Below, piece by piece: positions 44,350 through 55,704 of a stretch of 64,000 nucleotides of DNA. Origin of the DNA: Spirometra erinaceieuropaei (taxonomy: Eukaryota > Platyhelminthes > Cestoda > Diphyllobothriidea > Diphyllobothriidae); the NCBI GenBank assembly GCA_902702965.1, contig CACRXP010000066.1, forward strand, positions 776,227-840,226. The letters are read 5' to 3'. A program made the position numbers and the translations under genes. Each line of letters starts with the position of its first letter. Position 1 is the first letter of the stretch. The notes beneath the pieces are model-generated. The model searched no databases, was not told where the DNA came from, and saw only the letters and a program-made list of their open reading frames with translations.

Positions 44350-44950
44350 GGGTTATGCAAGCAGGTGAGAAAAGAGGTGCAGAAAAGCCAAACCCCGCGG
44401 ATTCGCAGGCACCAAAAAACGCGAAGCAAGCACGCGGCCAGAGTGAGGACGAGGGCCGAGGAGACAATCTTGTATGGGTGGGTGTATTTGAGCAGCCAGA
44501 GAAGTTTTATGAAGGTGAGGAGAGAGAGAGAGAAGTGTGTGGGCTGCCATTGTCGCTACTTCACAGCTCTGGAAAGGGCATATGGACAAAAACAACGGGG
44601 ACTGCACCGCGGTGGCCCTGCCCCAGCCGTTTCCTCTCGCACTTCTCCAACAGTTCTTACAACCGCTCGGGGAGTGTTGTGGTCTTTTCTGTGGGCGAGA
44701 AGGGGAAGGATGGGGCTTTATCACTGACAACAGATACTAACTGAGGAGACCGAATGCAAAGGCAAGCGGCAAAGAACTAGGTAGGGAAACGGCACTGGGG
44801 GAGAGTGGAGTCGAGGGGGGGGGGGGCAGAGGCACAGGTGGAGCGAGAACGCATGATGCGGAGTCAAGGGGTCCAAATCAAGGTAGTGTTCTGCTTAAGA
44901 ATACACACATACACACACGAAGAGAGGGGGTAAGAATAAAGGGGGGTCAA
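44350..44950. repeat. Purine-rich low-complexity tract
   Basis: Includes GAGAGAGAGAGAGA near 44521, a run of about eleven G at 44815-44826 and CACACATACACACACG near 44905. Three overlapping plus-strand frames (44355-44744) exist only because purine-rich sequence lacks stops; none has a domain. Confidence 0.5.
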
Positions 44951-47018
44951 GGTCAGCCGTAAATTGCTGTTAATCGAGCGCAACTGGGCGTGGGGTAGTC
45001 CTTGGCTTTCTGAAAGGCATCAGGATCACGTAGATACCTCGCTCGGTGCATTAGTGCTTCCCCTAGAAGAGAGATGAGAATTCAGGTGAAGCTGAAACTG
45101 GAAAAGCGTGGAGAGCTTCGAGGTACTGTCAGAAAACACAAGGGAGTACATGCGAAGTAATTCAAAGCAAGTATTTTCCATCAAGTAGGGGTCGTATAAT
45201 TGGCTGAACCTCCCATCTTTGGCCGCCTCCTAGATATGCAAGTCCCGTGAGTAAATGATAAATAACGTGGATGAAACGGTTTGTATTGTTACTAATCTCG
45301 GTTGGGGCTGTTGGTCGCCAATGGGACTATCCGTAAGTGGTGATGTCCGTCTAACGCAAAAACGCATGATGCTCAACATTAACACTCTACCACTACTGAC
45401 GCACGGCCCAGAGACAGGATGACGTGCCCGAAAATCGTATTCAGCCCTAGCCGTTATCTAACTTAAAGGAGACTTTGCGCATCTGCATTAATTATCGTGG
45501 TCGTGGCAGTTGTGCAGAAGTTTGCCAGTCAAGTACTTTACAAACAGACATGTGCGCAAACGGCTAGCAGACCGGCAGATTTGTAGTGCCTCCTAGGAAA
45601 CCTGACAGAAGTCTGCCACACCAACCCGTCTTCGTTCTGACTGCCAATGTGACCATGTGATGAATATCGCTATTCTGGATCGGACAAAACTTCCCGACAG
45701 GGTTAGCTAATCTCGACCCACCAGATCTCCTACAGACCCTTGTAAATATGGCGTGACATTAACCCCTATGCGACTTGTCTTTAACCAGCAGGCCTTGCCA
45801 GGCATATCCTTCCACACCCGACAGCATAACGAGTGGCGGTAAGGGACACACGCCTAATTCGCTATCGTTTTGCACCAGTTGGTTAAGTGGTGAAATTTAG
45901 GAGGGTTGACGGACAAATATGAAACAGAAATGAACAACTGAACTTTATTTTGCGTCTCATGCCAGCTAAACAGACTCAGCCCGTCTACCGTCACTAGACA
46001 CCATAACCGTTAATGCTCATCCTCTTAAGTAAAGAGTTTCGCAAGTAAGTGCTACATGAACAAGATAAGAAATTGATTGAAAAGATCTACGGACCCAATG
46101 GGGTCACCTCAGTCGGCACAAAAACCAGCGTGCATTGAAAATCCAAACGTTCTGGGCCTGTGTTAAGATGAAGAGCAAACTGAGACATTTCTACCAACCC
46201 TGTGTGAGAATGATTCTCTTAATGCCTACACCCCTGGAATTGAACAGTCTGTAATTGCTGCGACAGCAAACCTAGGACATAGGCAATTCAAGGAAGACGT
46301 CCTAAACTTAACATCGCCATCCCTATAGGAGCTAGGAGGTAGATCCAAAAGCGAACTCGGCACGATCTACCTGGACCCCTGAGTGATTCTCGAACCCTCA
46401 GCGTGCGATCTTCGCTGCTGGCGCAAGTAGTAGGCTGCGCTCGCCAGACCCGTTGGCGGGGATCATCACGCGTGAAAACACAATTTGCCACATCATTGAG
46501 GTCAGCTAGAAAGCACGTAGCCACGGCCGTATCAAGTAAAGGTACAGGAATGATACTCAGTAACCTGGTCCGTTGCTCTAGAACCCAGGCTGGCTTCAAC
46601 TTTTATGGTGTATCGGAGGTTATCAACTCAGGCCGGTTTCCGACAACTACTGCATCGAGCCTGTTTTCTGTAGTCTTTTGTTCCATCTATACCGGGCCAC
46701 AGGGCAGCGGCGGCAAAACAAAGTAGCAAATGTCGGTTCAGGGAAACATATTTCAATGTCGCCATCGAACTTTGCGTAGGGCTGCACAGCATTTGGTGTT
46801 CGAGACCTCAGCCGTCCGTACCCTTGCAACACTGTCGCTGCTAGTCCACGACAGCCTGTTTGCTAGATGCAACCCCGCTTACTTTCCTGATCACACTCGC
46901 TGAAAATCGTTCTACCATTTGCCGCCATATGGACGCGTAGGGTGCGGGGCGGGTAAAGTGAGGGTTCAGTTACGTCATGGGAAACCTTGCAAGAAGAAAA
47001 AAACAAGAGGCCTGTTAA
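44951..47018. other. Downstream of the DNAJ gene, nothing recognised
   Basis: No protein motif seen. A minus-strand frame at 46832-46647 could be imagined as an extra 3' exon of the DNAJ gene, but the gene already has a stop at 47019 and the match is too weak. Confidence 0.35.
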
Positions 47019-50000
47019 TCACGTACTCTGGCTCTGTTCCTTATAGCATCGATCACGCAGGTAGTAGACATACTGCTCTTCAACCTGCGATTCCATGTGT
47101 GCGAGGTTACCGTCGAACTCCTCCAAAAAGGTGGGTTTCACGTAGTAGTTAACTTGATGCTGGTTGGTCACTCGTTCCACTGGGTACTTGCTGAAGGTTA
47201 GCAAAAAGGTATTCGTTATCAAGGTGCCATTAAAGGCATAAAAGGAAATTGGGAGAGGGGGTCAGGGGAGAGCAGGAAAACCTACGTGGTGCGCGTGAGG
47301 CTGAAGGGCGCATCCTTGACAAATAAGTTACTGAAGAAGGACAGACCAAAGAGAATCAGGAGTGGCAGTATCTGTACGTATGCCAAGTAGGTACTCTGGA
47401 AATGAAAGGCATAGAAGAGGATGTTAGCACAAACTGAAGCCAGCAGTCAAAAAGGCGGTTATTCGCTTGAAAAGTTCGCTGGTTTAGGTCAGAAAAAGTG
47501 TCGTCGAGGAACACAGGTGAAACAATGCTCCAAAAAGTAAAACTGTGAATGACATGTTTAGGGCAATGTTTCGTGTGACATTAAATGTGTAAACCATAAC
47601 AACACGTGTGTTATTTACAAAAACAATGGGTTGTCATCCTCAAAAATTCGATTGAAATGACAAACAGGTCTACTACTTGAGGGACAATCTATCCAACTGC
47701 AATATACGCTGATTGTGCTGACAGTGGAGGGAATGTCTGGGGCCCAACACCTAAAATCTGACGCTTTGGAACACACATCGCTGCTGAATCCCGACGCCTT
47801 TAGGCTAGGACGTTTGTTGCGAATGCCGGCAACTGATGATCGACTTCGGCGTTTTATAAGCATGTATAAAAGTGTGCATGACGTGGTGACATCTCTCACA
47901 TGCACTTTTATTGACCAAATGGTTTGGTTTTGAATTCGTCAGCACTGTTGGCTGGAGAATGGATTTTCTACGTGTCATGGACTCGATGATTGACGCATTC
48001 ATCGCAAGCGACCCAAATAACGTGTTGCGAGTGATGGTAAATTCTAACAGTACTGCTCCATCGTCTAGAGTCCAACGGTGGCCCAAAACCCACCAAAAAC
48101 GAAGTTCACTTCCGACGCTCGTCCCCCCCCCCTGCCCCCGATCAAGGCTACAACTAATTCAGGGGACATCCGACAAGAACGGGCTGGTCGAACTACCCCA
48201 GCGGTGTCTGTGGCTTCAACGTGTGCGTACTACTGGCATTAAGCTCAATCTAGCAGCTGCAAAAAATAGCACCGACGACAACAACATGGATCATAATTAC
48301 TAAGCTGATAAGGACCTTGGCATGGAAGTATAGCCCGGTCGCCTTCTCGCCCGGTGCAGACTCCATCTTGACAAATATGCTGGAGTGAGAAGACGGTCAA
48401 ATGCACACCTCGCCAGCAGTTTGGCGTCCTCTTATACTAGATAAAGGCAGGACAAAGGCGGGTGTTCATTGTCACGATTGAGGGAGATGAGGGGCGTCGT
48501 GACCCAAACCGGCATTCGGTAATGCGTGTTTGACCTGGTGAAGGCGGTGAAACTATTTATCAGGCCGGTCCGAGAAACATATGGCTGACTGTGAAATTCG
48601 AGGACCTCATTTATTGGGTGGCGTGGAGAACAGTCAACCTAAAAGATCAGTCAGCGCTCACATGCAGTTAACACACGCTGTGCACTCTGCCCTGGGACTT
48701 CGGGCGAGACCAAAGTTAATGGCAGAAAGTACATAACCATACTAAGTCCTTTTGACCCGACTGTGAAAAACTTGGTGCCTCGGAGGGATTCGAACCCACG
48801 ACAGCAAGGGAGGGCTGAACTAAAGCCTGTCCTTGCTGTCGCGGGTTGGAATTCCACCGAGGCGCCGAGTTTTTTCACAGTTGAGTCAAAGTGAATCATT
48901 TAAAAGCTGCCAAAACACCTATTCACCATATTAAGTGCAGTTTAAAAAATAAATTTGATAACTGTATATGGTGGATGAGAACGCAATTTTCACTAAACTC
49001 ATAACGCGAAAAACTGACTACCTACGGTACCACTGAGAACATGATGTTTGGGTATAAAGACAATACAAGATGCATCTAACAGACGAGGTTGTGAGAAGGA
49101 GCGCACCTCACGTTCGGATTCTCTGGGCTGGTGAGTCTGGGCACGATGATTTCGGTAAACGAAAGGAAATCCCCCATTGAAGAAGATATTGAACACATCG
49201 GCTAAAAAAGAGATGAAAGGGGCAATGACGGATGGAAGAAACGGAGGTGATCCAAAATAGAAAAATTAAGAATCTCGTTGTCAATTGGAAGAGTTGGAAT
49301 GGCGGTTAAAATTCGGCCTCGTGCGGGCATAAGAAGACAGATAAATCAAGGGTTAAAATGACGGAAATTTTGGGGACTTTTGAGGTGCGTGGATTAACAC
49401 TTGTAACAGCAGGCAGATCGGTGGCGTTCTGACCTAACATGTTGCCCATAAGTTTTCGTACACGGGCGCCGTATTAGTAGGGACCCAACAGAATCAATGG
49501 TTAGCAGAACTGTTGGGGGTTCAATGAGTCCCCTCCGGGAAAATGGGGGTCGTGTACGCCCGCGGTCATTCTAAACATTAACACTTGAAAACCTAAGATG
49601 TACATCGAGGGCATCCATTCTCACAGCTAATCCTGATGAGATAACCATGCCTGTAATAACCATCTGTTTTGGCGAAGATAGGTAAGTTCGCATGGAACAG
49701 AGAAGGCTACTGCATGTGTGCAAATAGCAGCGGCGACATTTGATGGTTTGTGCTGCCTGAAATTCGCAACGGGTTATGCAAAGCATACCGACTGTCTATG
49801 GGAAGGAGGGATACACAGGGGCCCCCTTATGAGGGAAGGCGTGAATGGGAGTACGCAAGATCCGGATCAAACGATTGGTCTAATAATTGGAGTTTGTGAT
49901 GCAGTGTAGATATTAATTGCATCAGTCTCTAGTCTCCACTGGCATTAATGAAGTTGCGTCAAGTGGCATTAGCTGGTACCAATAGTTGAAGTTAGAGAGA

Positions 50001-53000
50001 TATAAACGAGTCCTCGGTTGGTAAGTCATCAGCGTTTTTTAGCTCGCCCGAACCCGCCACCGGTCGATCTGACTCTGTCTTGCAGGTCTACTACTACCAT
50101 AAACTAATTTACGCGCAAGTCCCCGTTTTGTGCTCACCGAATGCGACTGTCGAGCTGTTGTGCTTAGCTCCTTTGAGAATAAATAAGCCGAGTTCGGCAC
50201 TCCAAGCCACTCGGTCGTTAGGTTGCTTTTTACCATGCGGAGCGACACATTTGCAGGAGTCTGGGCATATTTGACAATCACAATGGTAACGACCGTAGGT
50301 GCCCATCTAATCAACACTGCACGGCGCTAAGCCTGTTGGACAGACTGGCTGGGAGACGTACTGGAATCACGCTGGTTGGCAAAACAGCAATGTTTAATGC
50401 ATACCCCACTGCGCAAGAGGGAGACAGAAACGCGCGGCATGGGAGGTCAAATACGTCGGCGGTCGAGAGACAGGTCCAGATAGGACAGAAAAAACCGATT
50501 AGGAGTTGAGACCAACAGCAAAAGAACTGAATTTTCTGTCTGGTTCAGGGTTTTGTATATAAAATCACTTCTGTCCGTGCCAGATAGTAATAACCATGAT
50601 TATTATTATAAATGTGTTTGAGGACCCATGGTCTAAGTTGTTGTCTGCTTAATTGAGCAGCACTGGTCAAACGTTTTAAATATGTTCCAGCATCCTGTGA
50701 GCAAACAATAGTTATACGGTCAACGAAAGCCATAAACGAGGGAAGTAATGCCAGGACATTAATGACTATGGCTGAACAAAGCACAATCTGACGCATTACG
50801 CCAGGGTTGGGGGTCAGTTCTTCCCCAACCAATCAGACAACTCAGCGGCATTGTCTTACTATCCGAGGAGGCGACAACACATGGGAGTCAGGCAACTATG
50901 CCCCTGTAGTATTATGCGGAAGCCATTGGAATGATTATACCTCGAAGGTCAGCATCCACTGCCCAGCATACCGGTGTCGTCAGCTTCCCAAGAGTTTGAC
51001 TGCCCGACACTGCTTCGGATAAGGCCCGAAATCCGACTGCATATGACACTATCACAGTAGTAACCAACAACAAACGGCAGCCTGACGCATCTTTGGGGCA
51101 CCTTTAATGCAAACTGCTTTCGTAGAGTTCGATCCATCTGCCGTAACGAGGCACTTACACCTGCTTCGTCAATTGGAACCATTGTTGGAGGGAGAGTTTA
51201 CACAATTTGCACTGGTGCGCAGTAGTTGGATCAATGCGCCGGCCATACTGCATATGGACAGTCGAACTGTGACAGACTCTTGGAGAAACCTTAGTTTGTT
51301 TGAATGACTTGTTTCAGTGATCAACCCCTAATTACGGAGGCCAGTAATGCAATTGCCGCAGGAGGCGATGGTCCAGCTGGAAATGGCTCGTTCTGTTTAG
51401 TCAGCAGGGAGTAAAGGCGAGTTACGAGGTTCAATTTGTGAGTTATCAAGCCACCTACTGTAGTGTAAACAGACGAAGTGAAGGGCTCAGTAAGAAGATT
51501 TGAAGACAGCAGGTACGCAGTTTTGTCGCCGACTACAATTCAAGACCCTGCAACTTATTTAATTGATGGTGTGATAGTTGCAGTTCCCCAAACAGAGAGG
51601 GTAAGCGCTTCGCATTGCATACTCGGTTGGCGGCCGAGATCGTGTATACTGGCAGTTTTTTTTAATTGCAAGCATGATCGGGCGTAAAAGGTGTGGACAC
51701 ACTTTTTCCTGACTGCTCGTTAATATGGCTTGGCCGCGTTAAATGTGATATAATATACTGACGATAACCCCCCCCCCTCAATGTAGACAGCTCGTCCGGC
51801 ATTCAACAGGCGGGGCCACCAACCACAACTACCGAACAGGGCGAATGAACTGCTCCTGTTTATAAGCGTTCCAGTCTTCTTCCGTGTGATCACATCTAAT
51901 TGGGCAGTCAGGAGAATACGTTAAAAAGAAATACAATCGTGAACGGGAGTGTCGTCCTTAAAAATTCGTCAAAGCCTTACACACATGTGACGGCTAACCC
52001 TTATTTCAATGCCGGTAACAAACTATGTCAGTTTGTGAACTGATTGCACATCTAAAATAGCACAGTTATCTCCATGGTCAGAAGCCATTTTCCACAATAA
52101 ACGTATGGAACAGAATCAAGTGCTTTCTGAACATCTGACAACGGGCAAAGCAAAGCCACTGAGCATAAGACCACAGAAGCAAATTTTGCCAATACCTAAT
52201 AACTGTTTCGGTTGGCGAGTTAAGCTAGGTGGAGGAAGTCGCGTAGCACGCTTGGGCGAGACTTGGACAAGGTCAGTCGTTGCGTCTCGCCTCAGTTTCA
52301 GGCATCGTTGTGCAGACTTACCACTTGATCGTGGTGAGACTGGAGTGAGTGTGGTCGATGCTGCGCAAGTCCCTCCCACTCTGATTTCAAAAGCAAAGCA
52401 TATTCACCACTCGACTCCCTTCAATCGGCTTAAAGAGTTCTAGTGAGCGGACAAGATGCAATCTCGTCAGCAGCTCATGTCAATTTGAATGTCGTTTTCC
52501 CACTACAATGGTTAAGGGATACATCGGGATGCGGCCGCTGTCTGGGATGTCTATGCAGACATGGTCGGCAGCCCACCGCTCACACGCTTCCGGTGGAGGG
52601 GTCTAGAAAAGACGCCTTAAACAAGTGCTAGTTGATGTAATGTACACAACTGACCGTGACCGATGTACATAATAGTGGCTTATTCGTCGCGAGAATATGT
52701 CGCCCACTGCCCCGCGAGGTGGGAGAGGTTATGGCTTATGTGTTAACTTGCCTGAAGTGAGATTATTAATTGGTGAATCTACTTTAATCTTGCCCCGACC
52801 ACCGTATGCCCGTGGTGAGGTAAAATGAAGACGATCGAAAATGGACGTGGGTGCGGCGGCTGACATGGCTGAACAGTTAGCCTACGTGCAGAACGCAAGA
52901 ACTGGTCCCAGATTTCCTACACACGAGGCTTGAACAATCCAATTAAATCGAGGCGTTATACAGTCCGTACCAACGAACCGTTATAGTTTGGATTCGTTCC

Positions 53001-55704
53001 AAAGGACGACGAGTTAGTCTATGGTTAAGAGACCCCTCAAATTTTAAATGTTGAAGCAAGGTGGAAGTTCCCATGCGCGTTCGGTTGGTTTGGGAAGAAA
53101 TTAAGTGTTTGATCCGAAGTGGATTTGCCTCACAGTCTCTTACCTCGCCACTGTCAAAATGAGCTTGTCCGAGTCAGGTTCACCGGGGACGATGGGAAAG
53201 TGGCTGACGAGGGATGGACGTCTACCTACTATGTAGTATGTAGCTGGATGTAGGACGGTAGTTGGGGATTAACGTCGACTCCGTGTATTCAAACTAGTGA
53301 ATGTCATGAGATACTATGGCTCCCGTTTGGTCTGACCCAACAGCAGCACAGTCAATGTGGGGGCGGGCTGAACAAAACACGCGAGGCAGATAAAGACGTT
53401 GTAATCCCCATCCTCCATCCGCCAGCGAGACTTCGGTCACACTGACGATTGGGCTGACCCCTGTTATCATATATAACCGATGAGAGAAGGACCTTCTGGT
53501 TGCCTTCGAACGCTTCAGAAACAGTGTAGACATTGCTGCCGACCAGTGAGACCCGCTTCTCTGAACAAGCACAGCTGGGAGTAGAAGGCTATCCTCGGAG
53601 ATTTCAACTGACGTTGTCGCCTATGTCCACCGTGTGCTCCACAGCAGGGTGAGAGCGGGAACGGTGACTTGCGCATGAATTAGTTTATAATGATATTGGA
53701 CGCGGGCAGCATCTACCGCACTCTATCCTCATCCACCAGGGTCCGGTGTCAAGACCGAGTCAAGAAAACTTTCATATCACGGAGCTTGGAGCTTGGATAG
53801 GGACGAAACGTCTATTCACGGTGGCTTCCATCAGTTAGAAAGGATTACGTACATGGGAGAGGGAGCCTGGTCGGCTTTACTAACTGCAATAACAACGGAC
53901 TTCTGCTGCTGGAGACATGCGCAGAATACAATCCGACCAGGACCAACAGTCTTCTGTCCACCAAAGCCGTGGAAGACAATGTAAATCCAGCCTTGCTTAC
54001 TTCGCTGGCTGTCGTCGGAGTACGTGCTCAACATAGAGTGAAAATAGTGACTTAGATGTGACGAGAGCAACGTGTGATGTCGAATTTCGGACGATCGGCT
54101 ACCTAATCGGCTCAATTGTGCCTCCGACCAAGAAGACGTCAGAAGACAACAAAAGAGAACCCCAACGCCGTACTACAAAACCGAACGAGCGCATTACAGC
54201 TTTCATTTATAGAAGGAAAGCCAGCAGGGAGTATATACAGGCTGTTGAGGGTGTAAATGCCTTGAGCTCATGAAAAAGAATGAGCTATACTATTTACACT
54301 GCTGTCACCTAATTTAGTGAATATGCAAACAGACAACGATTTAAATGTCTAGAGAAGTTTAGCGTCTGCTCTTCGAGAATAACCGGATTAATAAGGCCTG
54401 TGCAAGTAACAGTATTGCCACAAGTAGGCGGCATTCTACTGGTGCCAACACTGTGAGAGATGCAAAGGTAATGAGTGGCTCGAAAGGCAAAATACGTGGG
54501 TTGCGACTATCAAGAGAGCCTTCAGGATCAATACATAATTACCTGACCCAGACTGAACTATGCTGATATTAGATGAATTGCAGATCTTAAATCGTCTTAT
54601 TCTCATACACTACATTGACCTATTCGGAAACACTCTTGTGGATAACCATCAATGCTTTACCCATCAATCAAGGAATAATTCTGTGGAGAGGTCGGTCATC
54701 GCTGACAACGACCGAACTGTCGGTGGTTGTGATGAATACGACAACCACGACGAGTACGACGCGGAGGCCCGGCTACCAGAAAACGAAAGCTTTTAGGGGG
54801 CACCACAGGATCTGTTATCAGTCCGAAGGCGACAGGTGCTGGACGGACGTGTCAAGTCAAAACTTTAAAGATAGGTCAAGTGACAACGTTCATGGGAGTA
54901 AAATCCGAACGGTAAGAGTGCAGGCTGAAAAGGCGTCACAGAAGATGGACTGAAAACAGACGACTACCCGTTTTACGCATTTAAATTGATAAAATGCAAT
55001 TATAGTAGCTTGAAAATAATCCAGACTTTTAAGAGGCAGCCATCGTAAAATTCCAAAACAATGGGACACACCATCGAAACCTGGATGGGCGTCAAATTGG
55101 TAGAACACGTCGCCATGACGCTGTCGAGTGACAGACGGGGCCGGCTCGTCCACGCTGCCGTACAAGTCGTACCTACGACGCTTTTCAGAGTTTGTAAGCG
55201 TTGCGAATGCAGATCCTATCTTCTTAAAGGCCTCCGTGGCCCCAGGTGCGCGGTTCTTGTCTGGGTGAAATTTCCTTGCCAAACTTCGGAAGAGAATAAG
55301 ACAAAAAGATCATACCTCTTGTATGCACGTTTTATTTCATCCTCAGATGCTTCCTTCGACACGCCGAGCAATTTGTATAAATCTTTGCATGTTAGGACAG
55401 ATCTAACGGCTTCAATATCTGCCTTTGTGAAGTTTCTCTCTTGTGAACTTTCCCGGGTGTTTGACGATGCGGTCTCCCCAGACCTACTTGGAGTTCGTCG
55501 ACGAGGGGGCGTGCTATCGTCAGACAAGCCGCTTGCAAACGCTAAAGATCATATTACAAGTTATTTATTACGTGGGAGTGTGACGGATGGATCCAACCTC
55601 ACAGCTTTGCGGATAAACTTTTTGGCTGTCTCCGCATGGCCTTCCCGCATATGTTTTTCAGCCAAGCGTATGCACTTAAGGGCTTCATCGCGGTTTGCGA
55701 ACAT
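47019..55704 (-). CDS. DNAJB12: DNAJB12/DNAJB14-type ER membrane J-protein (315 aa, six exons)
   Basis: Exons: 55704-55572, 55541-55316, 55283-55072, 49201-49107, 47395-47286, 47190-47019 (stop TGA); 948 nt, all GT-AG and in phase. N terminus NRDEALKCIRLAEKHMREG is the family's helical start. A Ser/Arg-rich linker precedes the J domain (about residues 98-163; DLYKLLGVSKEAS, then HPD at 126-128 within FHPDKNRAPGATEAF). FNIFFNGGFP (194-203) matches the family's FNMFFGGGFP block. A transmembrane segment follows at about 226-247 (LAYVQILPLLILFGLSFF). The C-terminal DUF1977 region has KYPVERVT, VNYYVKPTF and VEEQYVYYLRDRCYKE. Such proteins recruit Hsp70 to the cytosolic face of the ER for degradation of membrane proteins. 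The C terminus is some 30-60 residues shorter than human DNAJB12. Introns range from 31-32 nt to 5.9 kb. The B12 versus B14 choice is not resolvable. Confidence 0.92.
48751..48890. repeat. Head-to-head tRNA-Ser-like SINE foldback (in DNAJ intron 4)
   Basis: 48751-48809 and 48831-48890 are inverted copies of the 3' half of the tRNA-Ser-like SINE (CCTTGCTGTCG, B box, CGAGGCGCCGAG, TTTTTTCACAGTTGAGTCAA), about 60 bp each with a 21-nt spacer that keeps the loop GAACTAA on the plus strand. The plus arm continues into the SINE body (GTGAATCATTTAAAAGCTGC). Confidence 0.65.
50070..50135 (-). repeat. GC-rich SINE-like repeat fragment, minus copy
   Basis: Minus strand reads GGGGACTTGCGCGTAAATTA, then GTTTATGGTAGTAGTAGACC, matching the middle of the family. 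Short fragment. Confidence 0.45.
52340..52385 (-). repeat. GC-rich SINE-like repeat fragment, minus copy
   Basis: Minus strand GAGTGGGAGGGACTTGCGCA, then GCATCGACCACACTC, resembles the ACTTGCGCAGCATCTACCGC block. Very short, so weak. Confidence 0.3.
53605..53770 (+). repeat. GC-rich SINE-like repeat, truncated copy (in DNAJ intron 3)
   Basis: CCACCGTGTGCTCCACAGCA, AACGGTGACTTGCGCATGAA, GCATCTACCGCACTCTATCC and GTCCGGTGTCAAGACCGAGT follow the family order; cut off after about 165 nt. Confidence 0.6.

Noticed and set aside
44353..44744. Overlapping frames of 120-129 codons on both strands
   Set aside because: They lie in purine-rich low-complexity sequence where stop codons are rare; no domain or splice context.
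46647..46832. Extra last exon of the DNAJ gene
   Set aside because: The gene has an in-frame stop at 47019 with total length divisible by three; similarity of this frame to the family C terminus is too weak.
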